A stretch of 64,000 nucleotides of DNA from Variovorax sp. J22G73 (GTDB taxonomy: Bacteria; Pseudomonadota; Gammaproteobacteria; Burkholderiales; Burkholderiaceae_C). The first letter of the stretch is position 1; each line of letters begins with the position of its first letter. Location: positions 47,622-111,621 of the forward strand of contig NZ_JASZYK010000021.1 of assembly GCF_030317035.1 (NCBI RefSeq), in the 5' to 3' direction. Below are positions 33,399 through 44,800 of this stretch, piece after piece. The notes under the pieces are model-generated. The model made no database searches. It saw nothing but the letters and a program-made list of their open reading frames with translations, and had not been told where the DNA came from. Made by a program: the position numbers and the translations under genes.

Positions 33399-34630
33399 AC
33401 GGGGGCTAAAATAGCTTCACTTTCGTTGCATACGATACGTTGTTTATCTGATATCTCATCATTTCTAATGATATATAAAGCGCCATAACTTTACTTATCG
33501 ACCCTAATAATAGGCCTGGATTCGCCTCCCGTCATGACCCTCCCCACTGAAAGTTCGAGCGTTAGCCGTCGGGGACAATAAGTTGATGACACTTAGACTT
33601 AATTTTCAAGACAAAGGGACAAGAACTACATGACAGCCGGAGTGTTAGGACAAAAACTGCAGGACTCTCGCAAGAAACGTTGAGCCTTTCTGGACAAAAA
33701 ATTAGAGACAGACGCAGAACCCGCCTGGATCCTTTTGACAAAAACTTAAGCACAGCCGCAGACGTCGCATCCATGCTCTTTGGATTCGTTATCGGCGTGC
33801 AAACGCGCCGCGGGCTGTCCGCGCTCGTCGAGTACTGACACGTCTTCCGCCGACGCAGGCCACGAAAAATTGGCTCATTGGGCGAAAGGTCCAATCAGTG
33901 CACACAAAAGCTAGATCGGCGCGCCTATCATCGCCCGCCGACTTGGCCCGCCAACACTGCCAGGCTGCCACGGAAATCGGTGCCGATTGCGACATAACCA
34001 TAAAGAGGCTTGGGCAGGACCGCCATGTATCCTGCCGGTTTAGCCCTACCCGCCCGAACCGTGAACTCGCCCAATGGTGACGGCCAGCGCCTAGGGTTTG
34101 CGCGGCAGAAGTTTCGCGGCGCCTTCGACACAATTTGCGTAGAAGGCAACTACCCCGAAGCTACGAAAAACTGGAGTCCGAGGGGGTGCTACAAAGTTCG
34201 CGGTAGACCGTGGCTTGAGGGATGCGATCGAGTTGAAGCCACCGTTAGCAAGAACGGTAAGCGTCGCACCAATGCGGGCCATCCAGCAGCCTTAGCCGGC
34301 GTGTCGTGCTCATTGCCCTGGGGCTTGAGGTAACAGCAGCAGATTGGTCACGGGCGTTGTACCAGCGACGATGGTGACGTCCACGACCTGGCCGTGCGCA
34401 AGACCAAAAAGTCTTGAGTCGTCGCAAGGTTATACGGGGCCTGTGGCCAACAATGCTGCCGCAGTATCTGAATCTGCGGGCCTTCAATCAGGCACTATCT
34501 GGCTGTCTAGCCGCAGGATGGTTCACCAACGTATTGGCCGACAGCCGAAGTCTAGCCCGCCGGCCGGGGTGGCATCGCTTCGTCAAGATGGGATGGCTGT
34601 TTGCTTACCGCGGTGTCCTTGGATCCTGAC
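33399..34630. other. Gene-poor stretch with short repeats
   Basis: About 1.2 kb without a convincing gene; frames of up to 114 codons exist on both strands but lack family signal or good starts. The left part is AT-rich near the recombinase start. The cluster of 27-bp repeats at 33571-33763 is described separately. Confidence 0.5.
33571..33763 (+). repeat. Cluster of five imperfect ~27-bp repeats (GGACAAAAACTT...GACAGCCGCAG)
   Basis: Units begin at 33571, 33616, 33648, 33692 and 33736, all in one orientation. They share GGACAA-AA-(C/A)T-(N)-GACAG-CGCAG with a few mismatches; the first unit is the most divergent. Spacing is 32-45 bp. Serial sites like this are typical of ends bound by TnsB/TniA-type transposases. 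No such transposase gene is in the window. Confidence 0.55.
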
Positions 34631-35866
34631 TTACGCATGCTCCTCTACCATTGCTCGAAGCGTGGGCAAACAGACTGCCTGAAGATCGTAGCGGCTTTGT
34701 GCTTGGTCGCGTCCTGCGGACCCTAGCGACTTAAAACTTCGCGGATCGCTCATCACTTCGACTACCTGCTTAGCGACAGCCTCGGCATCAAAAAAATCGA
34801 CAAGCAAGCCCGTTCGGCCATGCTCGATGACTTCCCTTACAGGGCCAGTATCGCTGCCGACCACCGCGCATCCCGCGCTCAAGGCTTCCACGCAACTCCA
34901 TCCGAGCACGAACGGATAAGTTAGATAGACATGACAAGTCGATACCTGAAGCACCTTGAGATACTCGGCATAGGGCAGTCCGCCCACGAAATGGACACGG
35001 CCCATCGGCAGTTGATCCCCCACCTCTTTGAGCATGACTTCACGCCATGTGCTGCCGGTCGCCGACCGACGCCCGTAGCTCACATCGTCGCGACCGACGA
35101 TGACGCAATGCGCATGGGGACGAGCTTTCATGATCATAGGCAGGGAGCGCATGAACGTGTGAAAGCCACGGTAAGGCTCAAGGTTCCGATTGACGAACGT
35201 CACCACCTCGTCTGCGGGGCTCAGCGTGATGCCGCTCCCCGGGAGGGTCAACGAAGCTTCGGGATCCGGCTTCACCCGCTCCGTATCGATGCCGTCGAAG
35301 ATGACAGCTGCCTTGTGTCGGTACTCTGACGGCAGTTGGCTATGCTGCCACGCAGTCGGCGCGTACGCCGCATCGCAAGCGTGCAGCGCATGCAACAGCG
35401 CAGTGTTCTTCATACGCAATGAGGATCTTGCCGCAGCACTGTCCGTAGAGAACTCCGGGTCGAAGTTGTAGTCGGCGCCCTCGGCATTGTAAAAAAATTC
35501 GGCAAAGACTATCAGTCGCGCCGCGGGCCAAACGTCCTTGCAAAAAAGTGGCTCACCCCAACCGGGATGGGCCACGATCACATCCGGGCGAAAGCCTGCT
35601 GCATCCAGCTTTTGCATCGCAGCGGCACAGGCGGCGGCCCTTATCAGCTTGACCTCCACATCGCGCATCAGGGGCGCGGAGCTTCGCACCTTCGGGATGG
35701 CAGGCTTGTAGCGAAAGTAGCGCACGCCGGGCACCTCGCGTCCCTCAATGCCAAGAGCGACTACCTCGTGACCGTCGCGCGCCAGTGCCCCGGCCAGATG
35801 CACAAACTGGCCGGGAAAATTCTGGTGGACAAACAGGAAGCGTTTTCTTGCGCCGGCTCCCTTCAT
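34631..35866 (-). CDS. GT4 family glycosyltransferase
   Basis: ATG 35866 overlaps the stop of the giant RTX gene (ATGA), giving 411 aa. The N-terminus RFLFVHQNFPGQFVHLAGAL is the hallmark of the Glyco_trans_4_3 domain. The C-terminal Rossmann half contains NRNLEPYRGFHTFMRSLP, the GRDDVSYG segment, and SCVEALSAGCAVVGSDTGPVREV near 325-347, the nucleotide-sugar site of retaining GT4 enzymes. The first Glu of the usual EX7E motif is absent, as in other VHQNFPGQF relatives. No signal peptide is seen, so it acts in the cytoplasm. Its coupling to the RTX gene suggests it modifies that product or a surface glycan linked to it; this is inference. Confidence 0.88.
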   Translation of the reverse strand: MKGAGARKRFLFVHQNFPGQFVHLAGALARDGHEVVALGIEGREVPGVRYFRYKPAIPKVRSSAPLMRDVEVKLIRAAACAAAMQKLDAAGFRPDVIVAHPGWGEPLFCKDVWPAARLIVFAEFFYNAEGADYNFDPEFSTDSAAARSSLRMKNTALLHALHACDAAYAPTAWQHSQLPSEYRHKAAVIFDGIDTERVKPDPEASLTLPGSGITLSPADEVVTFVNRNLEPYRGFHTFMRSLPMIMKARPHAHCVIVGRDDVSYGRRSATGSTWREVMLKEVGDQLPMGRVHFVGGLPYAEYLKVLQVSTCHVYLTYPFVLGWSCVEALSAGCAVVGSDTGPVREVIEHGRTGLLVDFFDAEAVAKQVVEVMSDPRSFKSLGSAGRDQAQSRYDLQAVCLPTLRAMVEEHA

Positions 35867-38800
35867 TGCCAATTGGCCGCGATGGTCGGCGCGAGTGCTG
35901 TTGAGTAAGCGGCGGGCAAGGTGGTCTGTTCCGCCGCCGGTGGTGAAAACGCTGCCATCGCCTGCACCAGGTTCTGAACCTGCGTGTCACTCAAGGTCTT
36001 GTTGTTGCCGGACTTAAAAGTCTCGACGTGATAGTCATTGCCAAGATACCAGTTGTTGATCAAGAACTGGTCGCTCGTGCCGATGATGCTTACCTCCAGG
36101 TTGTTGCCGACCTTTCGGAACCACAACTGGTCGTTGGCGACATCGGCTGCAAATCTGGCTGTATCGTTGTTTGACGCCGTGCTGTCGTTCTCGGTGATCT
36201 GATCGACACCGTAGCCTCGCCCCAGCAGGTAGACGTCGTTTCCGAGTCCGCCCACCAACGAGTCGTTGCCCGCCCCGCCGTCCAATGTGTTGGCCATCGC
36301 ATTGCCGGTGAGCGCATTGGCGGTCGTGTTGCCTGTTCCGTTGATCGCACTCGTGCCCGTGAGCGTCAGGCTTTCGACATTCGCAGCCAAGGTATGGTTG
36401 ACCGACGACTGGACCATGTCCGTTCCCTCACTGGCCAGTTCAGTGACCACGTCTGCCGCACTGTCGACGACATAGATGTCGTTGCCGGCCCCACCCACCA
36501 TTGTGTCTGCACCCGCGCCGCCATCGAGCGTGTTGGCGCCACTGTTGCCGGTGAGCGTGTTGGCCGTGGCATTGCCAGTCGCGTTGATCGCCGCGGTTCC
36601 CGTTAGCATCAATGCCTCGATGTTGGCGCTGATCGCATAGGTCACACTCGACTGCACCAGATCGGTTCCGGCACCGCCGTTTTCCGTCACCACATCGCCG
36701 ATGTTGTCCACAACGTATGTGTCATTGCCCGCGCCACCGACCATGGTGTCCGCGCCCACACCGCCGTTAAGAGTGTTGTCTGCGCTGTTACCAGTCAACA
36801 CATTGGCCAGTCCATTGCCAGTGCCAGTCATTGCAGCCGAGCCCGTCAGCAACAGGTTCTCGACGTTGGCGCCCAATGTGTAGCTCAATGCAGTCTGCAC
36901 GGTATCCGTACCGCCATTAGCGGCTTCAGTGACTACGTCTGTGGCTACATCCACCACGTAAGTGTCGTCGCCGAGCCCACCAGCCATAGTGTCTGTGCCG
37001 GCGCCCCCATTGAGCAGGTTATTGCCGGCGTTGCCAACAATGCTGTTGGCCAACGCGTTGCCCGTGCCGTTCACATCGCCAGAGCCCGTCAGTGTGAGGT
37101 TCTCGACGAAGTTACCGAGTACGTAGGTGACTGAAGACTGGACCGTGTCAGTTCCTTCGGCGTCCAGTTCGGTGACCACATCACCTGCCGCGTCCACGAC
37201 GTAGGTGTCATTACCAGCACCGCCGATCATCGTATCGTTACCAACATCACCGTTGAGAGTGTTGTTGCCGGCGTTTCCGGTCAGCGTGTTGGCCAAGCCG
37301 TTGCCCGTCGCGCCAATCCCCCCGGTCCCCGTCAAAGTCAATTTTTCCACTTCGGCGCTGAGCGTGTAGGTCACGCTGGACTGAACGGTGTCCGTGCCGC
37401 CACTAGCCAGTTCGACAACCACATCGCCGACATTGTCGACGACGTACACGTCGTTGCCAGCGCCTCCAGACATCGTGTCAGCACCTGCGCCCCCGTCGAT
37501 CGTGTTAGCTCCGCCGTTCCCGGTGAGGAAGTTTGCCAGCGTATTTCCCGTCGCATTGATCGCAGCGGTGCCAGTCAGTATCAGATTCTCGACGTTGGCG
37601 CTCGCGGCGAAAGTAACGCTGGACTGCACCGTGTCCGTTCCCCCGCCGGCCCCCTCGGTGACGACGTCCGCCGAGTTGTCTACAACGTAGGTGTCGTCGC
37701 CGAGCCCTCCGGCCATCGTATCCGCGCCTGCGCCGCCATTCAGGACGTTGTCGCCAACACCGCCGACCAAATTATTCGCCAACGTATTCCCGGTACCGAC
37801 AAGATTAGCCAACCCTGTGAGAGTCAGATTTTCGACGTTAGCGCTTAGTGTGTAGTCGACCGAAGACTGGACCGTGTCGGTACCAGAAGCTGACGCCTCC
37901 GTTACCGTATCACCTAGGTCATCGACCACATAGGTATCGTTGCCGGCACCGCCGCTCATCGAGTCTGCGCCAGCGTCGCCCGACAGCACGTTGTTGCCCG
38001 CGTTTCCAACCAAGACATTGTCAAGTTCGTTGCCGGTGCCATTAAGGTTGCCTGTGCCCGTCAGCGTTAAGTTCTCGATATTCGCGGCTAAGCTGTATGT
38101 GATTGCAGCCTGGACAAGATCTATCCCTTCGGACTCGTTCTCGCTGACGACGTCTCCGGAGCTTTCGACCACATAAACATCATTGCCCGCACCACCGGCC
38201 ATCGTGTCGGCACCTGCTGCTCCATTGAGTGAATTTGCAGCCGAATTGCCGTTTAGCACGTTCGCCAGCGCATTTCCGGTTGCATTCACAGAGTTACTGC
38301 CCGTGAGAATCAGATTCTCAACATTGGATGTCAGCGTGTAGGACACGCTAGAGAGCACGGAGTCGACGCCGGCGCTCGCAGCTTCGAAGACCGTATCTCC
38401 AGTTGCATCCACAACATAAGTGTCGTCGCCGACACCTCCAGCCATGTAGTCGTTGCCGATACCGCCGTTCAGGACGTTGCTCCCGCTGTTTCCGTAGAGG
38501 AAATTGTTCGCAGATGTCCCGGTCGCGTCGTTGTCTGCTGAGCCGGTCAACGTCAAACTCTCAACATTGGCAGTAAGCGCATAGCTGACTGCTGCCCTGA
38601 CGGCGTCGTTACCTTCCCCAGCCGCCTCAATAACAACATCGCCTACCTGATCAACAACGTAAGTGTCATCTCCTGCGCCCCCAAGCATGGTGTCTGCGCC
38701 GGCGCCGCCATCGATCGTGCTGGATCCGAAGCTGCCTCTGATTAGGTTGTCGGCGGCGTTTCCTGTGCCCTGCGACACATACCCGACCAGCTCCAAATTC

Positions 38801-41800
38801 TCCAGATTGTCGCCAAGTACCCACGCAACAGATGTGCGAACTGTATCGATGCCCGAGTTGATCTCTTCGATGATCGTGTCGCTCGCGTTGTCCACGATAT
38901 AGGTATCGTTTCCTAGACCACCGACGAGGGTGTCGGCTCCTTGGTAACCGTCTAGAACATTGTTGCCACTGTTCCCGGTAATCCGATTGGCGCCGCCGCT
39001 CCCCCTGCCATCGATGTCCGCCGTTCCGGACAGCGTCAAGTCTTGGTCGAATATGTAGTCGCCCTGGTTCCACGACACGCTCGAAATCACCAGATCGACT
39101 GATCCGTCATAGTCGTCCACGACGTCACCCACGTTGTCGACGATATAAGTGTCGTGGCCACCCCCTCCGGACAGCGTGTCAGCACCCGCTCCTCCATTAA
39201 GAACGTTGTCTCCATCGGTTCCGTAGATGTGATTGTCGGAAGCGTTGCCGGTCCCATCGAGATTCCCTTCTCCCTGGAGATAAAGGGTCTCGACATTCGC
39301 ACCCAAGACGTAGGAAGCAGTGGCGTACACGGTGTCGAGACCTTCGCCCGAGAGTTCGATGATCTGGTCAAACGAGTCACCCACCATGTAGACGTCGTCG
39401 CCTTCCCCGCCGGCGAGCGTGTCGATGCCCGCGTCGCCGGTCAGATAGTCAACGCCTTCGCCGCCATGGAGTTGGTCGTCGCCATCGCCCCCGTAAAGGT
39501 AATCTTGACCGGCCCCGCCAAGCAGGGTGTCTTCGCCCGCACCGCCGAAGAGTTCGTCAGTCGCCGCCCCCCCGTCGACATAGTCGTTGCCTTCGCCTGC
39601 ATCAACATAGTCACCATTGACGCCCCTGATGAGATGGTCGTCGCCCGAGCTCGGGAAAAGCGCCAGAATATCGGCCGGAGTCCAAACGATCTCCGGCGCA
39701 TCGGTGAACCGAAACTTTCCGATCCCAGCAAAGCCCGACCCTGACGAAAAAAAGCTGTCAATGCTCAAAGAGTTCGTGATCGATCGATCCGACGCATTAA
39801 CGATGTGAAGGATTAGACTGGTGCCAGGATGGCGCTCGCCGTCGACATACTCATAGGTGTCATACGCGACAAGGTTTTCGGGCAGTACTCCGGCGCCGAA
39901 CTCGATGATGTCACCATCCCCCGTTGCTTGTGCGTAGACATGCTGGCCGTCGCCGTACTTCGCAATCCGATAGGTATCCCGACCCGCACCACCATTGAGG
40001 TTGTTGCCTCCCGCGCCCCCATCAAGCGTGTCGTTACCGCCATTCCCAGCCAGGTTATCGTCACCACCCAATCCGAGAATCGTTTCGTCCTCCGCGCTGC
40101 CGAACAGATAGTCATCGTTCTCGGTACCGACTACTGTATGGGTCGAAGAATTGGGGAGGTTGTCCTTGGTATATACCGTGCCAGAAGCGAAAACAATCCG
40201 CTGCACACTCGACCCCGTGAAGAAGTTGAGGACGCGAATTCCGTCCTGCGAATCATAAAATCCGATACGCAGATCATCGCCTTCTCTGTAGAAGGTTGTC
40301 GTGGTTTCGATAACGCTCGGGCCGAGGACCAAATCATCGACATCGGTGGCAAGTGCGCCCTGGTTGTCGATCACGTCAAATCCGTCCCCCGCGTTGTACA
40401 CGTAGACGTCGTTACCCTGATTTCCAGCGAGCAGATCGTCTCCTGTGCCGCCGCTTAGCGAATCGTTCCCGGCGCCGCCCACGAGTGTGTCGTCGCCGGT
40501 GCCACCCGCCAAGCTGTCTTCTCCGGCCGCGCCATCAACGAAGTCATTGCCCCCAAGTGTGTCGACTACGTCATTCGCACTGGTAAGTACCAGCGCATCG
40601 TCGCCTTCCGTTCCGCGTGAAAGCGGAAGATTGGCACGCGTGTAAATGACACCGCCTTGAAACAACAGCCGCTCGTTGCCCGCGTTGGAGAAGAATCCAG
40701 CAACTGTGACGGTTCCCAATCCACCTGCCATATGCACGATCAAATCATCGTCTTGCGATGTAAACGTCGTCTCGCTCGCGAGGATGCCAATCCCGAATTC
40801 GATGTCGTCAGTTTCGCCCAAAACCGATCCGCGGTTATCTACGAAATCGTCGCCATCGCCAAGTTCATAGCGAACAGTGTCGTTCCCTGCGCCGCCGAGT
40901 ATTGTGTCATTGCCCGCGCCGCCAACAAGAACGTTGTTACCCGTATTTCCACGAAGGACGTTGTTGCCGGCGTTGCCGGCACCATCAACATCGGATGAGC
41001 CGAGCAAGGTCAGGCTCTCAACGTTCGCAGCCAGTTGGTAGGAGGCAAGTGCTTGCACGGTATCGAAACCGCCATCCGCGCCTTCGACGACGATGTCGGC
41101 CGCACTGTCGACAACGTAAATATCATCGCCGGCTCCGCCGGTCATCGTATCGACGCCGAACCCGCCATCCAGCACGTTGTTTCCAACATTGCCGTTGAGC
41201 CAGTTCGCTAAGCTGTTGCCTGTCCCGTCGATGTTTGATAAGCCCGTCAACGTCAGGTGCTCAACGTTGGCGGCGAGCGTGTAGGTCACCAAGGATTGCA
41301 CGAGATCGATGCCACCGCCACCCAGCTCTGCGACCACATCTGCCTGGTCATCCACCACATAAGTGTCGTCGCCACCACCGCCGACCATGGTGTCTGCCCC
41401 CATCCTACCGTCTAGCAAATTTGCCCCGGCGTTTCCCGTGAGCATATTGGCTAGATCGTTTCCGGTGCCATTGATGGATGCTGCACCAGTCAGCGTAAGA
41501 TTTTCCAGAGCTACTCCCAGCCCGTAACTCACACTGCTCTGTACAGAGTCCGTCCCCTGACCCACAGATTCATCGACAACATCTCCGAAGCTGTCCACCA
41601 CGTAGGTATCATCGCCGCCGCCGCCGGCCATGATGTCGTCGCCGGCGCCACCGTTCAGCAGATTGCTGCCGGCATTTCCAGTCAACGCGTTGGCGAGCGC
41701 GTTGCCAGTGGCGTCAATATCAGCACTGCCTGTCAACGTCAGATTGTTGAAAAGATTGTTGGCGGCCAGAACGTAGGAGATCGAACTGCGCACCGCGTGC

Positions 41801-44800
41801 GGCTGGCTCGCGGTGTTCACTTCGATCGAGTCGCCGACGTTATCGACCACGAAGGTCAAGTTCGCGTAGCTTCCTCCGACCAAACGATCCGCGCCAGCTC
41901 CGCCGTCAAGCGTCGAGCCAGAGGCACCTGCCGTGACAACGTTGTCGAGCGCGTTTCCGGTCGCAGTTCCAGCACCGGTGAGCGTCAAATTCTCCAAGTT
42001 GGCACCAAGAGTGTAAGAGCCGTCCGCAATCACTGTGTCGGTCCCTTGGCCGACCGCCTCCAGCACCGTATCGCCCGTACCGACGATATAGGTATCGTCG
42101 CCGCCACCGCCAGCCAGAACGTTAGCCGCGATATTCTGAAGGCCATCAAGACGGTTACTCCCCGCATTGCCAGTAGCACTGGCAGCACTCGATCCGAGAA
42201 GCGTCGCATTCTCAACGTTGTCGAAGATGCTCAAACTTATCGTCTCGAAAGAACGAACGGTGTCCGTACCTCCCCCGGCCAGTTCCACAATGGTGTCTCC
42301 CAGGCCCAACAAATAGGTGTCATCGCCGGTGCCACCGCTCAGGACGTTCGACGCGCTGTTTTGGGATCCGTCCAGCGTGTTATCCATTGCGTTGCCCTGC
42401 CCGGAAACTTCATCCGAGCCGATGAGCACCAGTTGCTCAAGTGCCGCGCCCAAGGTGTAACTGATTGAGCTGTAAACGATGTCGTAGCCGCTGGACTCGA
42501 CGATGACATCGCCAACGCTGTCTACATAGTAGCTGTCGTTCCCATCACCGCCTTCGAGTGTGTCGAAACCAGCCTTGCCATCCAACACATTGTTTCCTGC
42601 ATTGCCGGAAATAACGTTGTTTAGTGCATTTCCTGTTCCCACTAATGCATAGCGCAGCGTATTGGCGCCCGCCGAATAGTCGTTAAAACTCTCGAGCTTG
42701 AGGTTCTCTACGTTGTCGGTCAGTGTGTAGTCGTAAATGCTGTAGACAAGATCGATCCCTTCGCCAGCGAGCTCAACCACCGTCTTATTGTTCAGGCTCG
42801 GCGACTCGATGTAGGCCCGGTCAACGGACATCGCAGCACCGTTCGACCTAACCCGCACTTGATTTCGAAGGCCGCCGTCGACATAGTAGGTGTCGTCACC
42901 TGTGCCACCGTAGAAAGTGGCAGCGCCGGTGCCCCCGTATATGCGGTCCTTGCCAGCGTAGCCATAGAGCACGTTGCTGTTCTGGTTCCCGAACAACAGA
43001 TTGTCCTTATTGTTTCCATAGGCTGTCGTGGCAGAACTTCCGCCGAGAAGGCGCAGCTCATCCATCTGGGACCCCAGTGTCCAATTCACCGCACTTTGGA
43101 CAATCGAGTAGGTCGTCAACACACTGTTCAGAATAAGTACATCGCCTACATTGTCGACTCGAAAAGTCGCTCCTTGCCCACCAATCATCGTGTCAGCGCC
43201 GAGCCCGCCGTCCAACGTGTCAAACCTATCCGCACGACCGATGATTACGTTGTCCAAGTCGTTTCCGGTGGCCGTTTGCGAAAAGGAGCTAGAGCCGATC
43301 AGCGTAAGGTTCTCGAGGTTGGCGCCGAGGGTGTAATCCTCAGTCTGGTAGACCGTGTCTATTCCTTCGCCCGCGAGTTCTGTAATGAACCTCGCACCGT
43401 AGTAGGAGTCGTCCCCGGCGCCACCGATCAGGGTATCGACCCCGCCGCCGCCTGTAAGTACATTGCCTGCTGCATTTCCGATCAGCACATTGTTGAGCGC
43501 GTTGCCAGTGACATCGATGCGCAGCCCTCCTGTCAATGTGACGTTCTCAACGTTCGCACTCGCGGTCCATGTGACCGACGAGGAAACGCTATCGATGCCC
43601 TGGCCTACGCCTTCGATGATTGCGTCATCGACGTTGTCAACAACATAGTTGTCGTTGCCGGCGCCACCTGTCATCGTGTTCGCCGTGCCGAACGCAGTTT
43701 TTGCTGCAATGTCTGCAGCGTCCCATACGGTACCGTCAAAAAATTCGATTCGCTCAATCTTGCTGTCACCCGACCCGCTGAAATACGAGACCACCCAAGC
43801 TTGGTCAAGCGTCGCGTTGTTCAGAATGACAAGGTCGTTCCCGTGCCGCTGCAGTGAAATGTGTGTGGGTTGGACATTGCTGGAAAAGCGCACGGTGTCC
43901 ATAGCCGGTATGCCTGAATGTCCTGATTCGTAGATGCGATCAAAGCCAGAGCCGTTACCTAAGTGATAGGTGTCTGAGCCCAGATCACCATACAACAGGT
44001 CGTCTCCTACGCCCCCTTCAAGCAAGTCATCGCCATCACCGCCGCGCAAGGTATCCGCGCCGTTTCCGCCAAACAAAATGTCGTCGCCACCGAAGCCGCT
44101 GAGCGAATCATCGCCTTCCTGGCCTGCAATGACATCATTGCGGCCTTGGAAGCCGAGCAGCACATCGTTCTTTTGTCCGCCGCTCAGCGCCGCGGTACGA
44201 ATCATTTCCGAGGTCCAAATAACACTTGGATGACCTGCAAAGCGTACGCTGCCGATTCCGCCTGCGCTGACCGCTGTGGCGAACCCATTGGTCACTACTA
44301 CTGTGTTAATGACGCTACCGCTCACGCTGTCGACTACTTCAAGGACGATGTCATGGTCAACGGCGGTAGTTCCGTGCATCGTTGGCTGATGCCGCACGCG
44401 AACATCATCGGGAGACACATCTGTGTCGAACAGGATGATGTCCGCGTCACAGGACATCTGCTCAGATATGACGGCGTAGCCCCCAGTTCGAGACACCTTG
44501 TATGTGTCTGTTCCAGCCCCGCCACTGAGCGTGTCAGAACCAGATCCGGCTATAAGTAGGTCGTCGCCGTCGCCACCCAAGATGATGTCGTTGCCGCTGC
44601 CGCCCTCCAACGTGTCGTCGCCGCCGTAGCCGAAGATGGTGTCATCGCCGGCAAGCCCATTGATACTTTCTCCAAAGGCCGCCCCTCGTATCCAGTCGTC
44701 GCCCGCTGTAGGGGTGTTACCCAAAGCATAGAAATCAGAGTAGCTGTAGTCCGCTCCTGGATCCGCTTCGAACGTAAACCGAAATAGCTGTTGCGAGGGC

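Noticed and set aside
34344..34682. Plus-strand 112-codon frame in the gene-poor stretch
   Set aside because: No recognisable start signal or family, and it overlaps the glycosyltransferase gene end on the other strand.
36270..43680. CRISPR array because of regularly spaced repeats
   Set aside because: The repeats are ~243 bp, diverged, in frame and coding for RTX units. There are no short repeat-spacer units or cas genes.
39154..43857. Several plus-strand frames of 100-330 codons within the RTX region
   Set aside because: They mirror the repeat structure of the RTX gene and have low-complexity, repeat-driven sequence with no family signal.
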